From Thecaphora thlaspeos (lineage: Eukaryota; Basidiomycota; Ustilaginomycetes; Urocystidales; Glomosporiaceae): a stretch of 64,000 nt of DNA. This document shows, piece by piece, positions 41,532 to 53,658 of this stretch. The translations under genes were made by a program, and so were the position numbers. Under the pieces are notes generated by a model that was given only the letters and a program-made list of their open reading frames with translations, was not told the origin of the DNA and searched no databases. Where the stretch lies: contig UWYS01000014.1 in assembly GCA_900291925.1 (NCBI GenBank), positions 620,001-684,000 of the forward strand. Direction: 5' to 3'. Positions within the stretch are counted from its first letter, which is position 1. Each line of letters begins with the position of its first letter.

Positions 41532-42740
41532 CTACTTCCTGCCCTTCCCACCCTTACCTCCGCGCGCGCCCGCACCGTCTCGACCCTTGAGCGCATTAAT
41601 GCCGCTGCCGCCCGTGGCAAACTTGACGGCCTTCCTCGAGTTGACCAGCCCTTCGTCGCCCTGACCGGCCATCTTGCGCCTCATCGAAGAAGAGGTGGGC
41701 GCGCCCTTGCCCAGCTTCGAGAGGAGGGCCAGGCTCTGCGCCCTCTCGGCGGTCGTGTCGCCCTCGGCCGGGTCGAACTGAATGCGGACAAAGCGGTGGC
41801 GGGAGAGGGATTCGGGGATGGTCAGCGAATGGTCAAAGAGAGCCTGGTAGACTAATGCGTCATGCGAGGCGCCGAAGCTGCGACTGCTCACCTTCCTCTT
41901 GATGCCCTTGGCCTTTGTCTCGCCGTCGAGCCTCTTGTCGAAACGGCCCATGGACGCGGTGCTGGTCCTGTTGCGCAGGACGTCTGCCTCGAGCTCGGCC
42001 TTGCGCTTCTGCCTCGCGGCCGCCTTTGCAATCTGGTCAGATGACCCGCTGCCGAGACCGGACCGCTTGCCACCGGCACCGGCGGCCGGCGAGGCGAGGC
42101 TGTCTGTCTTTGACGAGGTGGCCGTTTCTGCGCGCGCCCTGGCCTCGTTCTTGAGCCTCTGGCTCTCGTTCTTGAGGTTGCGCGCCTTGCGCTCTCCCCT
42201 TGCTCGAGCGGCGGGGTCGGTGTCTGCCGCCTCGCCAGACTTGAGGACGTGGATCCACTGGTCCTCTTCCTTCTTGTTGATGCCACCGTAGCCCCAGCGC
42301 GGGACCCACTCCTGGGTCGCCTCGTCGAAGACCATCTTGTCCTTCTTCTTGTTGCTGATGCCCTTTGTCTTTGCGAACTTCTCCCACTTTGTCAGGGGCT
42401 TGGGCTTGGGCATGCTCTTTTCGCGCGGGAGCCTTGTGGTGAAGCGCGGGAGGGTGGCGAGCGGTCCATGGTCCGGGTGGCGGGTGACGGGGAGGTTGAA
42501 GATCTGGTTGACGAGCGCCTGCGTGGCGTTGCGTGCGCGCGATGCAAGGTAGGCCTCCTTGTCGTCGTTGTAGGCGATGGTGATGGGGTTGAAGTTGAAA
42601 GAGGCGAGCAGGCCGACGTCAAAGGTGAGCGGCGTGGAGCCCTGCTGAACGGTGGTGGGCTTGAATTTGGAGGCGCCCTCGGCGGCGAGGGTGGTGCCGT
42701 CGAGCGTGGTCGAGGGGGCGACGACGGTGGTGGCCGACAT
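41532..42740 (-). CDS. RRS1: Ribosome biogenesis regulator RRS1
   Basis: Nucleolar factor bringing 5S RNP and RPF2 into pre-60S particles. Exons (minus): 42740-41892 and 41777-41532, 364 residues. Motifs: LTFDVGLLASFNFNPI, ARNATQALVNQIFNLPVTR, ATLPRFTTRLPREKSMPKPK, LTKWEKFAKTKGISNKKKDK, MVFDEATQEWVPRWGYGGIN, GRFDKRLDGETKAKGIKRK. The intron (GTGAGC...TTCAG, 114 nt) is a multiple of three and contains no stop; splicing joins KRK to FDPAEGD as expected from yeast (KRKFEPTE), while retention would insert 38 residues. The C-terminus is Gly/Lys-rich. Divergent from the SET gene. Confidence 0.92.
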   Translation of the reverse strand: MSATTVVAPSTTLDGTTLAAEGASKFKPTTVQQGSTPLTFDVGLLASFNFNPITIAYNDDKEAYLASRARNATQALVNQIFNLPVTRHPDHGPLATLPRFTTRLPREKSMPKPKPLTKWEKFAKTKGISNKKKDKMVFDEATQEWVPRWGYGGINKKEEDQWIHVLKSGEAADTDPAARARGERKARNLKNESQRLKNEARARAETATSSKTDSLASPAAGAGGKRSGLGSGSSDQIAKAAARQKRKAELEADVLRNRTSTASMGRFDKRLDGETKAKGIKRKVSSRSFGASHDALVYQALFDHSLTIPESLSRHRFVRIQFDPAEGDTTAERAQSLALLSKLGKGAPTSSSMRRKMAGQGDEGLVNSRKAVKFATGGSGINALKGRDGAGARGGKGGKGRK

Positions 42741-43372
42741 GGCGGCGATATCAGTGGTGATGGTGTGGGAGGAGGGGAGATGGCAAAGAGGTGGGTGGTA
42801 TGGCGGACTTTGACAGGGCGGGGACGATGATGATGGCGGCGAGCAAAGGATGCCTCGCAAGCTGGCACAGGAGGGGCACGAGAAAAATCTCGCCCACAAA
42901 GCAACAGCGCAGCAGCGGCGCCGTTTGTTCGCGCAGCGCGGCCGCCGCCGTGCTTTTCTCAAGAAGTTTTAGGCCGCGCCCCCTACAGCTGAGCCCGACT
43001 CCCGAGGCAAGCTCCCCTTCGAGATATAATTTCTTGTATGGAAGTTGATTGGGGGTGTCGCACGAGAGGCGCAGAGAATCACTGCAGACCGACATCCGGC
43101 TTTGGCCTGCGTCCGTGTGCCGTGCACAAGGGCAGGGCGTGCCGACAGAGGCAAATTTTTGCCCAAGCGGCTGCCTCGAGCAATTTTTCCTTTCCTGCCC
43201 GCTCTCCCTCGCCCCCTGGCTCGGGCGAGCGAGAAGAAACGTTGCTTGCTTGATCGAGTTGGTTCACCTTCCATCCGCAACGCACAGCCTCCTTTCTCTT
43301 CACCACCAACTATCCGCCACCGCCTCCCTTCTATCGTCACCCACTCACTGCACATCCCACATATCTCTCACA
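42741..43372. promoter_or_regulatory. Divergent intergenic region RRS1 / SET
   Basis: About 630 bp between opposite starts; GC-rich, no coding signal. Presumed promoters. Confidence 0.5.
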
Positions 43373-44743
43373 ATGGCGGACCACTACAGACAGCCTGCCC
43401 CCACCACCTTTGACGACGCTCACAGTGAGTGACCCCCTCCCTCGCACGACGCACCCCGCTGGCGTCCATGCCCGCCACATGCCCGGTGCCATCCGGTGTT
43501 CTCCCGCCACCTCCGGCCGCCTCCCTCACTCATATCCCTTCTCGCTTCAGCTGCCTCCTAGACGGGAGAGCAGCCACTTTGGGCGGCCAGAGTGCTTCCA
43601 GCCCCGTCCTTCACATCTTCTGACTATCTCGAATGCGCCTCACTGCACGTCTTCTCGCACACAGAGCCCAAGGTCGAGGAGCTCATCCTCCAGTTCCGCA
43701 AGGCCGACGTCGAGCTCGGTACGTAGTCCTCTTGGCAACCGCCAGATGCTGTCCTTCCACACCTTCCCTTCGATGACTGACCCCCGGTTCTTCGTCTCCC
43801 GCCTCGCCCACTCCGAATCAATGGCGCCCCGCAGTCAAGCAGGAGCTCAAGCTCCAGGTCCCCCTCTTTGAGAAGCGTGCCGAGATTGTCGCCGATGTCG
43901 AGGATTTTTGGTTCCAGTCGGTGAGTGCGCCCACGCGCTCGACGATCCGGGCCACAATCGTCGGAGCGTTGGCTGACAATATTCCCTCAATCGCCCTGCC
44001 CCCTTCTTGTCATGCCACCGCAATTGTCCGTACCACGCCCCTTCCCAGATGGTCAACTGCATGGCCATGAACGTCTACATCGACGATGCCGACCACGAGG
44101 CTCTCAGCTACCTCTCGGGCGTCAAGGTCGAGCGCGACCTCGAGGACCCGCGCGCCGCCACCATTGTCTTTTCGTTCCGCGAGAACTCCTTCTTTTCGGA
44201 CAAGGAGCTCGTCAAGAAGTTCCCCTTGACCGCCGACGCCAAGTCGCTCGAGGACCAGTTCAACTTTGTCGAGGAGACCAAGCCCGAGGCCACCGAGATT
44301 CAGTGGAAGAGCGACGACAAGAACCTCTGTAAGTTCAGGCCCACCGTCGGTGGCCGCGACTCGGACGACTTTGAGCCCGGCTCGTTCTTCTCGACCTTCT
44401 TTGCCAACACCGACCCAGAGGTCGCCGGCGGCATCGGACACACCATCATCGTCGACTGGTACCCCAATGCGCTCGACTTCTACCTTGGCGAGGACACATT
44501 CGACGACGAGGACTTTGACTCGTGAGTGGTACGCCTCCGCTGCCTCCTCCGTGCGGACCCGACCAATTGAGCGGCATCTTTTTACTGACCAGGTCTTTTC
44601 GTGCTTCTTTTCGTCTGCCTCTTCGTCTGCCTCTTACTAAACACTGCAGCGAGGATGATGAGGAGGACGACGACGACGATGAGGAGGAGATTGACCTCGA
44701 GGAGGAAGAGAAGCGACCCAAGAAGAAGACCAAGTCGAGCTAA
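43373..44743 (+). CDS. SET/TAF-I type histone chaperone (NAP family)
   Basis: Nucleosome-assembly-protein family chaperone that binds core histones. Exons 43373-43424, 43665-43718, 43835-43920, 44049-44521, 44650-44743, 252 residues. After a short N-terminus comes the dimerisation helix (KVEELILQFRKADVELVKQE), then FEKRAEIVADVEDFWFQSMV, the earmuff domain ending CKFRPTVGGRDSDDFEPGSF, FSTFFANTDPE and TIIVDWYPNALDFYLGE, and an acidic tail DEEDDDDDEEEIDLEEEEKR followed by basic PKKKTKSS. The order and length fit SET/Vps75 rather than NAP1 (about 400). All four introns are GT-AG with matching phases. Confidence 0.9.
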
Positions 44744-47179
44744 GCGTTTGCCCAACCTTGCCCGCTACTTATTGCTAGACTTTCTTCGTGCTGGTTCCCG
44801 TCGTGTTCCTTGTTTCCCTCCTCTTTGTGCCCCTTGCCCTTCTCTACGCACCCAAAGCATACCTCTATTGTCTCGCCGCGCCTTCTTTGTGCGATCTGTA
44901 ATACCTTCTTGTGGCCTCTCTTCCTCCCAAAATAACAAGCAACCTTTGTCTCTGCGGAGCGCAACGCTTTCATCTGCCTGTTCTTAGATTAGCACCTCTC
45001 TAGACTGGACAACGGTCGACCTTTGGGCTCCTTGAGCTCATCTGCAGCGAGTCCGGGAAGGGGGTCAGACAGGTACTTAGCGATGTAGACGCCTCATTCG
45101 TCGGTCTGTTGTAGCCGTCGTCTCGAGTGAGAAGAGGCCGGTCTTTTGAACGGGCTTTCGAATCCCGCTCTTCTCGGCAGAGCTGTCTTCGGGAGTCGTG
45201 TGTAGATCATATTGAGACCTACAGAGTCTTATAAAAACGTTCTCGCCATCTTGCTGTCTTCATGCTTCTTCCCAATTCCGAATAGAAGAGTAGGGCCCCA
45301 CCATCACCACCGTCGGCGAGGACTTTAGCGGCTCCGTCCTTAGTTGAAGAGGTGGAGAAGTACAGAGTGTAACGCTTGTACAACAGTCACCTGCCTGTAC
45401 TAAAGCACGACAACGTTTAGGAAAGGAGACGTTGGACCGTAACCGCCGCTTTGAGACATTTATTCATGATCCGCTTGAGGATGTCTCGACTATGGCGTTT
45501 TACCGTACCGCCTACATATTGGCGCAGTCGACGGTGGCGAGGCGAAGGGTGGCGAACGAACGCGCCGTCGTTGGGGTGAATGGAGAGCATGTGGTGCGCT
45601 TGCTTGCTGAACTGTTGTGAGACAGCCGCATTGGATGCATACAGTATGTCTACATATGTATGTAGAGAGGATGAGATGAGGCTTTCGCCGCTGAGCAAGA
45701 GTGGCAAAATTGGTAAGCTATCCGACGCTGCGTCTCTGCTGTGTCGCTAGCGATGATAGGTGTATCCCATCATCATCGTCGACCAGCTGCGCACTTTACG
45801 CCACCGCCATGATCGCGACGAAACGCCGAGGATGACAGCGATACGCACGTCCGTCTAGCCTCTTTCTTGCTCTTTTTCCTTGTTCTGTTGATGAAGGGCG
45901 AGACGGCGTCGGGGCAGTAAGTCTTGCGCGCGCATCGTCTGCCCTGCACTTCAACAGGCTATTGCAGGCTGAAAGCGGAAGTGTTTGTGCGGAGTGAGAG
46001 CAAGGCGGTGCAGCAGCTTGCTTGCTTCTGCGCGGGGTTTGCGCGGGGCACTCGACAGCAAAGAGACCAAGCGAGCCGAGCGGAGCTTAATAAGCCTGCT
46101 TGCGCCTCGAGTAATCGAAGCGAAGTTCAGCAGATGATTCACCGTCTCGTCGCCAATGGACCGACGACGACGGCGACGGCGGCGGCGGCGGCGGCGGCGG
46201 CCTCGGCGGCGTAAGAACAGCTGAGAGAGTTATCCAACGATGAAGCCGTACGTCGTTGTAGGCCAGACGTAGTTAACACGACCCCTTTGCCGCTGGTGCG
46301 GGTCGCCTCCCGCGACCTTACGTGTCTATGCTGCTGCCCGGTGTGCCTGCATCGATCCGCGTGCAGTGGTGTACTGTACCTGTAGAGTGTAGCGTCTTCT
46401 TTCGTGGTCGAGCTTTCGCTCCCCGCATAGATGCCCCTCGCTGCTGGACACGATGCGAAAGCAATAATATGGAATTGACTGTACTCAGTCTCCAGGGCGC
46501 GCAAGGAGGGAGGAAGGGACAGAGGGCGTTTCTTCCTCGCTCTTGGCAAGTACTGTAGAGGGGCGAGCATGAACAGCCTTGGAACTCCGTCAGCGGCGCT
46601 GCGCCCTGGACTAGCGCTACAGAGTAGTGTAGAGTCGTCGTCCTTAGGCGAAGACCTATAGATACTGTACAGCGACGCCAGGCACATGGGCGACCTGGAC
46701 CGCCGACCCCCGTTTCGACGACCTCATCTTCGCCCTCAGCCGTACATCCTTAGCGTTCCACCACCTCGTCCTATCCCTCCTTGGCTACCACTCCACGGTC
46801 CTCCGCCACCACGCACCAACTAACGTATCTGTCTCGCTCGGTCATCGTCGCGCACGCCCTCGAGCTAGTACAGTAGTAGTGTTGGAACGAGACCAAGGCC
46901 GACGCCGACGCTGGACCGCCGCACGGTAGCCTGGCACGTCGACGCGCGCTGTCGAAGGTCATTTTCGACTGCTGCGCCCCCTTCGTCACCTCGCCGTATC
47001 GCGCCAGCCTGCCTTCGGGTCGCTCCGATCGCCTCATCGGGTCGTCCCGGCGTCTGCTCTCGCGCAAGACGACGAGACGAGTGAACTGAACACCGCCAAA
47101 ACGCCCCCGCCTGACGAACGACCTACGCCCGCCCACTCGAGCAGCGGCCCATTGCACCGTACTCACGGCACAGCAATAG
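44744..47179. other. 2.4-kb gap without a confirmed gene
   Basis: No protein frame here looks conserved. It holds the SET 3' UTR, a hairpin with a T-loop-like tip (about 45129-45176), a GGC/GAC microsatellite at 46162-46212, and the presumed promoter of the following plus-strand gene. Confidence 0.45.
46162..46212 (+). repeat. GGC trinucleotide microsatellite
   Basis: GAC/GGC triplets repeat with one interruption in non-coding DNA. Confidence 0.85.
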
Positions 47180-50100
47180 ATGTCGACCCCTCCTAGCGTG
47201 AGGCCACTCAACTTTGGCCGGCCCGGCTCCGGGAGCAGCGTAGGCGGCGGTCGCGGTACCACGACGACTGCTACCGCGCTTGATCTCCCTCTTCGCCCGC
47301 CAGCACGTCCGGCCTCGGCCTCCCCCGATGGTGTCGACGCTGCACGGCAGTCGTCAGCCTCGCCTCTTTTGGCCGGCCTCACCATCCCCAGAGTCCAGCG
47401 TCCATCGCCCTCGTCGCCCTTCTCCGACTGGGAGGCCTATATCGTGTCGCAGACACAGAACTGGGACGAACATCGACTCACGATGCACAAGCCACCCCTG
47501 AAGGGCAGAGTCATGTGGGCCGACCAGCAGGGAGAGGAACAGCACCACCCTCAGCTCCTCTCGCCACCGCCGCAGCCGTCGTCCCACCCCTCGAGCATCC
47601 CCGCCTACGTCAAAACGCGACAGCTCAACGACCCCGCCGCCATTGCGACCAGCACGCTAGAAGTGCGAGCCCGCAAGAGCTTCGACTCGTCAGCGCTGCT
47701 GAGCGGCTTCTTGCCAAAGGCCAGCAGCCCCACCTCTCCCACGGCGCCCACCAGCTCGCTCAAGATCAACAAACTTCTCAGCCCAAAGACAAAGTCAAGG
47801 ACGACGACACGCTTATCTTCGACCTTTGTAGACTCCCAATTCCCCCTTCAATCGGTAGAGACGGACTCGTTCCCGTCGCGTTCGGCGGATTTTGGCCCTA
47901 CGGCGAACACAGGCCTGGCTGCTAGCACCGCCACTTCGATCGACGCCGATGGACGACCGCGAGAAGAGGTCTTTCCACGCTTCGGTCCCTACCTCTCCCC
48001 CACGTCGGCAGCGGCGGCGCCAGACGTTGGCGAGCACTACGGCCTGGGTCCGCCCTTTTCCTACCACGACAAGCGTCTCAGCATCTCGGCCGCCAGCGGT
48101 ACCGGCTCCGAGGCGTCCGGCTCAGTCGGTCGAGCCCCGAGCAGCAACGGGAGCGCCCTCAGTGATGTTCGCGTCGGCCAGACCCGCCCCGCCTTCCTCG
48201 AGCAGTACGGGCTCGAGCCCAATAGCGGCGAGAGCGAGGAAGATGACTCACATGGCGAAGAGGAGGGCGTTCACAGCGACGCGGACCCAGACACCGACGT
48301 CACCACTCCGAGAATGGACCTCATCAGCGTGCTTGGCGCCGCGCAGGCCGGCCTACCCGTCACCGTCGGCGGAGAGCGCCTCTCGAGCCCGCCCTTGGAG
48401 GCGCCGAAGCCGTCCAAAGGACTGGTCGGCAGGATGCCTAGGCTGTTGGTCCGACGCTCGAAAGCCGACAATGGGCCTTCGACCGCCGACGCCGTCACCA
48501 CTGCCACCGGAGGCAGCACCCGCTCCGCCGGTACCGCTCCTTCATCCTCCCTCTTTGCCACCGAGAACCCCTTCGCGACGACTTCCAACGACGAGCTGTC
48601 GACGTCGAGCCCACAGAGTGCCCACGCTTCGTCCAAGTCGCCGTCGAACTTCTGGCTAGGAGCAACGACGATGGCGACGAACAACAAGCAAAAGGCTCCA
48701 TCGACCACGAGCCGAAAGTCAGGCAGCAGCCCTTCTGCAAAAGGCGGCAGTGGCGGGCGCGGTGCCACGACCTCTTCGATCCTGCGCTCCATGCCGATCG
48801 GCGAGCTGATCCCGCGCAGCAGGAAGGATCGACAAGGCAGCGTTTCTTCCCTGGGAGCGGCCGCCGCCGCCAGCGCTGCCGGCTCAGCTACAAGCAAGCG
48901 GAGCCGACGCGGCTACCTGATTGATTCTCCGTCTGAGCCCGTCCCTCGCATTCCCACATCGGCCGATTCCTCGTTGATTCCGTCGCCGCGACGTAGAAAG
49001 ATGAAAAAGCAGCAAGGCGAGGACCTCGTAGTGGAAGAGGCTGAGGCTCAGACACAGTGGGAGGCGGAGGCAGAGGCGGAGGCAGACGAGGAAGCGGCAG
49101 ATGCTGCCGACCATGAGAGCATCTTCTCGCTATCGTCGAGATCCTCGAGCCATAGCGAGGTCGAGGGTCAGCGTCTCACTACACTCGCTGGCCCGCTGGC
49201 CTCAGTGTCATCGATCGCCGCCGCCACTTCGACCTCAGAGGTCGAGATGAAGCAAAGGACGCTAGCCGGCGTCGAGGTCAACGACAAGAGGGTGGCTTCC
49301 AAGATCGGGCCCAACGCCAACGACGGCAGCGCGCAGTCCGAGTGGGACGATTTCAAAATCAAGCGGTATCCCCGCAGCGTCCGCGTCCATATGGACGTAG
49401 CGCAGGCCGTCGCGCTGCTGCGCAAGGGGGAGCTGCGAGAGCTGCTGGATCCAGGCGCGGTCCCATCCAACGATGTTCCTCCGCTCAGTGACTCGCTGCT
49501 GACGCTCAAGGACAACGTCGAGCGTCTCTACATCGGCGGCGGCGGCGACGCTGGACCGCTGTGTGACGCTTTCTCCCGCCACCTCACCTCCCTGATGCGT
49601 TGGGAAAATCCGATCGTCACTTCGACCGCCGCTAGCGTTTACGCCCTATGCTGGTACCGCGGTCTCTTGCTGCCCCTCCTCTTCACCCTGGCCGCCCTGT
49701 TCCTGCTCACGAACCGCCCTGCTCCCGCCTCGGACGCCGACATCCGCGCCTCTACGCGCTCTCAACACCAGAGAATGGACACGATCGAAGCGGTGGAACA
49801 GTCTCTTCTCGGCGGTCCCATCCTCGACTTTGACGGCGACTTTGATGGCGTCAGGATGGACAAGCTGATGCAACTCCCTCTTGTGACAAAGGCAAGCGAG
49901 GCAGTCGCTGCGCTGGCCGACTTGCAAGAGAGGTGGCAGCGTCTGACGAAGTCGCGCTCCAAGCAGGTCGGTCAGGGCGCTATGACGATGTTGGCGGTAC
50001 TGGCGCTCGGTAGCTGGACGATGTCGTCGTGGATGGTGACTAGACTGTGCGGGATGGTGGTGGGTCTGGTCGTGTTTGGAGCTGCTTTGCCCTTGGCGAG

Positions 50101-50203
50101 CAGAAGGGTGGCCGGATGGTTGGGCGCGGCGTTCGACGGCGTTGCGACCGACGCCGAGTACACCAGGGACGTGCTCAAGAAGAGGGCGGCGGCGGCGTCA
50201 TGA
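47180..50203 (+). CDS. Large low-complexity protein with C-terminal membrane segments, function unknown
   Basis: A single-exon frame of 1007 residues starting at an ATG. Residues 1-700 are Ser/Pro/Thr/Gly-rich and probably disordered, with an early conserved-looking patch (SDWEAYIVSQTQNWDEHRLT). From about residue 725 the composition becomes globular: DDFKIKRYPRSVRVHMDVAQ, AVALLRKGELRELLDPGAVP, LLTLKDNVERLYI, LTSLMRWENPIVTSTAASVY, followed by a membrane pair (GLLLPLLFTLAALFLLTNR) and, near the end, two more hydrophobic segments (MTMLAVLALGSWTMSS; LCGMVVGLVVFGAALPLA). The ERLYIG...LMRWENP...VY pattern recalls fungal ER/peroxisomal membrane proteins of the Pex24/GRAM type, but I cannot assign a family. 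Same strand as the upstream SET gene; converges with TRM8. Confidence 0.7.
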   Translation: MSTPPSVRPLNFGRPGSGSSVGGGRGTTTTATALDLPLRPPARPASASPDGVDAARQSSASPLLAGLTIPRVQRPSPSSPFSDWEAYIVSQTQNWDEHRLTMHKPPLKGRVMWADQQGEEQHHPQLLSPPPQPSSHPSSIPAYVKTRQLNDPAAIATSTLEVRARKSFDSSALLSGFLPKASSPTSPTAPTSSLKINKLLSPKTKSRTTTRLSSTFVDSQFPLQSVETDSFPSRSADFGPTANTGLAASTATSIDADGRPREEVFPRFGPYLSPTSAAAAPDVGEHYGLGPPFSYHDKRLSISAASGTGSEASGSVGRAPSSNGSALSDVRVGQTRPAFLEQYGLEPNSGESEEDDSHGEEEGVHSDADPDTDVTTPRMDLISVLGAAQAGLPVTVGGERLSSPPLEAPKPSKGLVGRMPRLLVRRSKADNGPSTADAVTTATGGSTRSAGTAPSSSLFATENPFATTSNDELSTSSPQSAHASSKSPSNFWLGATTMATNNKQKAPSTTSRKSGSSPSAKGGSGGRGATTSSILRSMPIGELIPRSRKDRQGSVSSLGAAAAASAAGSATSKRSRRGYLIDSPSEPVPRIPTSADSSLIPSPRRRKMKKQQGEDLVVEEAEAQTQWEAEAEAEADEEAADAADHESIFSLSSRSSSHSEVEGQRLTTLAGPLASVSSIAAATSTSEVEMKQRTLAGVEVNDKRVASKIGPNANDGSAQSEWDDFKIKRYPRSVRVHMDVAQAVALLRKGELRELLDPGAVPSNDVPPLSDSLLTLKDNVERLYIGGGGDAGPLCDAFSRHLTSLMRWENPIVTSTAASVYALCWYRGLLLPLLFTLAALFLLTNRPAPASDADIRASTRSQHQRMDTIEAVEQSLLGGPILDFDGDFDGVRMDKLMQLPLVTKASEAVAALADLQERWQRLTKSRSKQVGQGAMTMLAVLALGSWTMSSWMVTRLCGMVVGLVVFGAALPLASRRVAGWLGAAFDGVATDAEYTRDVLKKRAAAAS

Positions 50204-50486
50204 GCGCTGAGGTGAACCGCTGCCTTGAGCTATGCGCGCATTGCAGCTTCATACAGGCTTTGATCCCGCCGTTCCTTGTACATGGGCCGCACACACATAC
50301 ACACGTTCTTTTCGCTTCTGTTCTGATATGTTGTACTTGTTCCGACGTTTCTCCTCCGCCCGTACCTCAACACACGCTCCTTGTCATGCCGGACCATTCC
50401 AAAGACGTTGCTTCTCGGTCTGCGCTCGTATGCGCAAGGGATGAGATGCCTTTGCATGGCTCGGTAGGCGGTGCTGCGTTGCGCTC

Positions 50487-51872
<1,386 letters not shown>

Positions 51873-52603
51873 ATGGACAAACTACCATCAGCAGACGAGT
51901 TCAAGGGTACGTCCTTCCCCCCCCCCTTCCTCCGTCCCTCCCGCTCTCCTCTTTTTGGTGCACAACTAACAACCCAACACACGCACACGACTCCTGTTGT
52001 GACACCAACAGCCGAACTGGCCTCGCGCGACGAAAAGATCCGCGAGCAGTGGATCAAGACGATGGAAGTTCGAATCGTTCGTGAGGAACTCCAAAAGTGT
52101 CACAAGGCAGAAGGTGTCAACCATTACCAGGTCTGCCATGAGCTCGCCAAGAAGTACCATAGTCTCCTGGTGGATGCCAAGGTGAGTCGACTCGCCGCTT
52201 CGGTTCGGACTGGTCTGGTGTGGTGCTGCTTGCGAATCGAGCATGGACGCATGTGCGAATGAGAGGACACAGGGAGGGTTGGGCCGCATAAGTGCAGAGC
52301 AGACAGGGGAGGGATGGGACATGTTGCGGGCACCGGAAAGGGGACAGTGAGGAATGGACGGAGTAGCTTGCTGGCTGACCAACAGAGCGGCGAGAATATC
52401 GGCGAGGAACGGTACTGAGCCCTTTGTAGAACCGAGACAGGAGCAGAGGGAGGGATAACGACCGGCCTACAATAATGTCCGCCTCATCTATCAGGATCTC
52501 GCGCTCTAGAAGAGTCAGTTGCTGACCCCTCGGCCCATTTCCGCGCTCGCCGCCTCACCACGAACAACAGGTCAAGGGATACCGGACCATCGAGGAGGCA
52601 TAG
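51873..52603 (+). CDS. Mitochondrial complex I subunit, NDUFB10 (PDSW) like
   Basis: Accessory subunit of NADH:ubiquinone oxidoreductase facing the intermembrane space. Exons 51873-51906, 52012-52181, 52571-52603, 78 residues. Core: ELASRDEKIREQWIKTMEVR, IVREELQKCHKAEGVNHYQV and CHELAKKYHSLLVDAKVKGY, similar to the fungal 12.3-kDa PDSW homologue. The paired Cys (C-X13-C) fit a disulfide-bonded protein. The second intron (52182-52570) is 389 nt, several times the local norm. It is convergent with prefoldin 2. Confidence 0.82.
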
Positions 52604-52959
52604 ACGACGCACTCTCGGATGAGTTTGGTGACAAGGCTAGTTGGCCATGCGCGACTCGTTGATACGAGGGTCCCGCACTTTGTCCTTCCTCCCAGCGTCC
52701 GGCGTTATGGCGACGCTTGGCTTGCCCGCGACACGAGATGAAAGATGCAACGCAGAACATTGAAAATGCCACGCTGGCGTCATGAGGAGCTAAGCAGGCA
52801 GGCCGCCCTGTCGACGATATGCTGAGTCTCATGAAGGGTCGATGCGTATGTGTGCGGTTTCGAGGGGCAGTTTTGCGCAAAGTACAGAAGTGTGAGGGAT
52901 GACGGAAGCTGGAGCTGGCGCTGCAGAGCGGACAAATGGCGTCGAGCGGCGACTACTAG
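52604..52959. other. Convergent 3' region
   Basis: About 355 bp between the complex I gene and prefoldin 2. No gene seen. Confidence 0.5.
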
Positions 52960-53658
52960 CTAGCTGGCGTATTCGCGCTGGAATTCCTGGAGCTCGGACT
53001 CCTTTGTCTTGTACTGCTTGAGAAGCTGTTCGAGGATCTGCTTGAGCTGCGAAAGGGTAGGCGGGTAGGGGAGAAGGTCAGCGTGTCACAGTTCGCAACA
53101 TACGGTGAGGATGTGGAGAAAGGCTGTGTCGGGTACGTACGCCTTCGAGATTTGTCTGGAGGGCGGGTAGGACCTCCTTTACGGTCCTCTCGACGAGCAC
53201 GCCTCCGATGAGGCGGAAACACTTGCGATGCGGCTCGGCCTTTTGCGCCTCTGTCAGGGTTTCGATGACGAGTCTGTGCGTTGTCGATGGTTGGGAGCAC
53301 GCGACGTACGGGAAAAGGGGGGCAAGGTGAGCAAGAGAGTTTACGAGGAAGCCGAGATGAGGCGGGAGGGAGGAGGGAGGGTGCGCACCTGTGTTCGTCT
53401 GCCTCTCCTTCGAGTTCGCCGATCTTGCTTGCGATTCCCTGGAGTTCGCTGCGGCGTGCCTGGTATTGCTGTGCGATCTCTGTGCGGCGGGGAGAAGAGG
53501 TCAGTGGTGGAAGAAGGAAGGGGGTTGAGTTGTAGGGAGGCATTGAGCTTGGACTGCGCAGCAACGGAGAGGAGGGGGGAAGCGGGCCGAGGCTTACCCT
53601 GCTCGGAGAGCTGCCTGCGCTGGGAAGGTTGTGATGAGGCAGATACTTTGGATGCCAT
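52960..53658 (-). CDS. PFD2: Prefoldin subunit 2
   Basis: Beta-type subunit of the hexameric prefoldin chaperone that hands actin and tubulin to CCT. Exons (minus): 53658-53598, 53479-53389, 53273-53141, 53046-52960, 123 residues, the family's usual size. First helix: EIAQQYQARRSELQGIASKI, GELEGEADEHRLVIETL; hairpin region KCFRLIGGVLVERTVKEVLP; second helix LEGLQQILEQLLKQYKTKES, ELQEFQREYAS. The RKCFRLIGGVLVERTV segment is diagnostic. All introns are GT-AG (GTAAGC, GTGCGC, GTACGT). Divergent from SAC6, so a chaperone for actin sits beside an actin bundler. Confidence 0.92.

Noticed and set aside
46139..46687. 182-codon minus-strand frame in the large gap
   Set aside because: Its poly-Ala comes from a GGC microsatellite. 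The rest has no domain-like pattern, and GC-rich DNA often has long chance frames.
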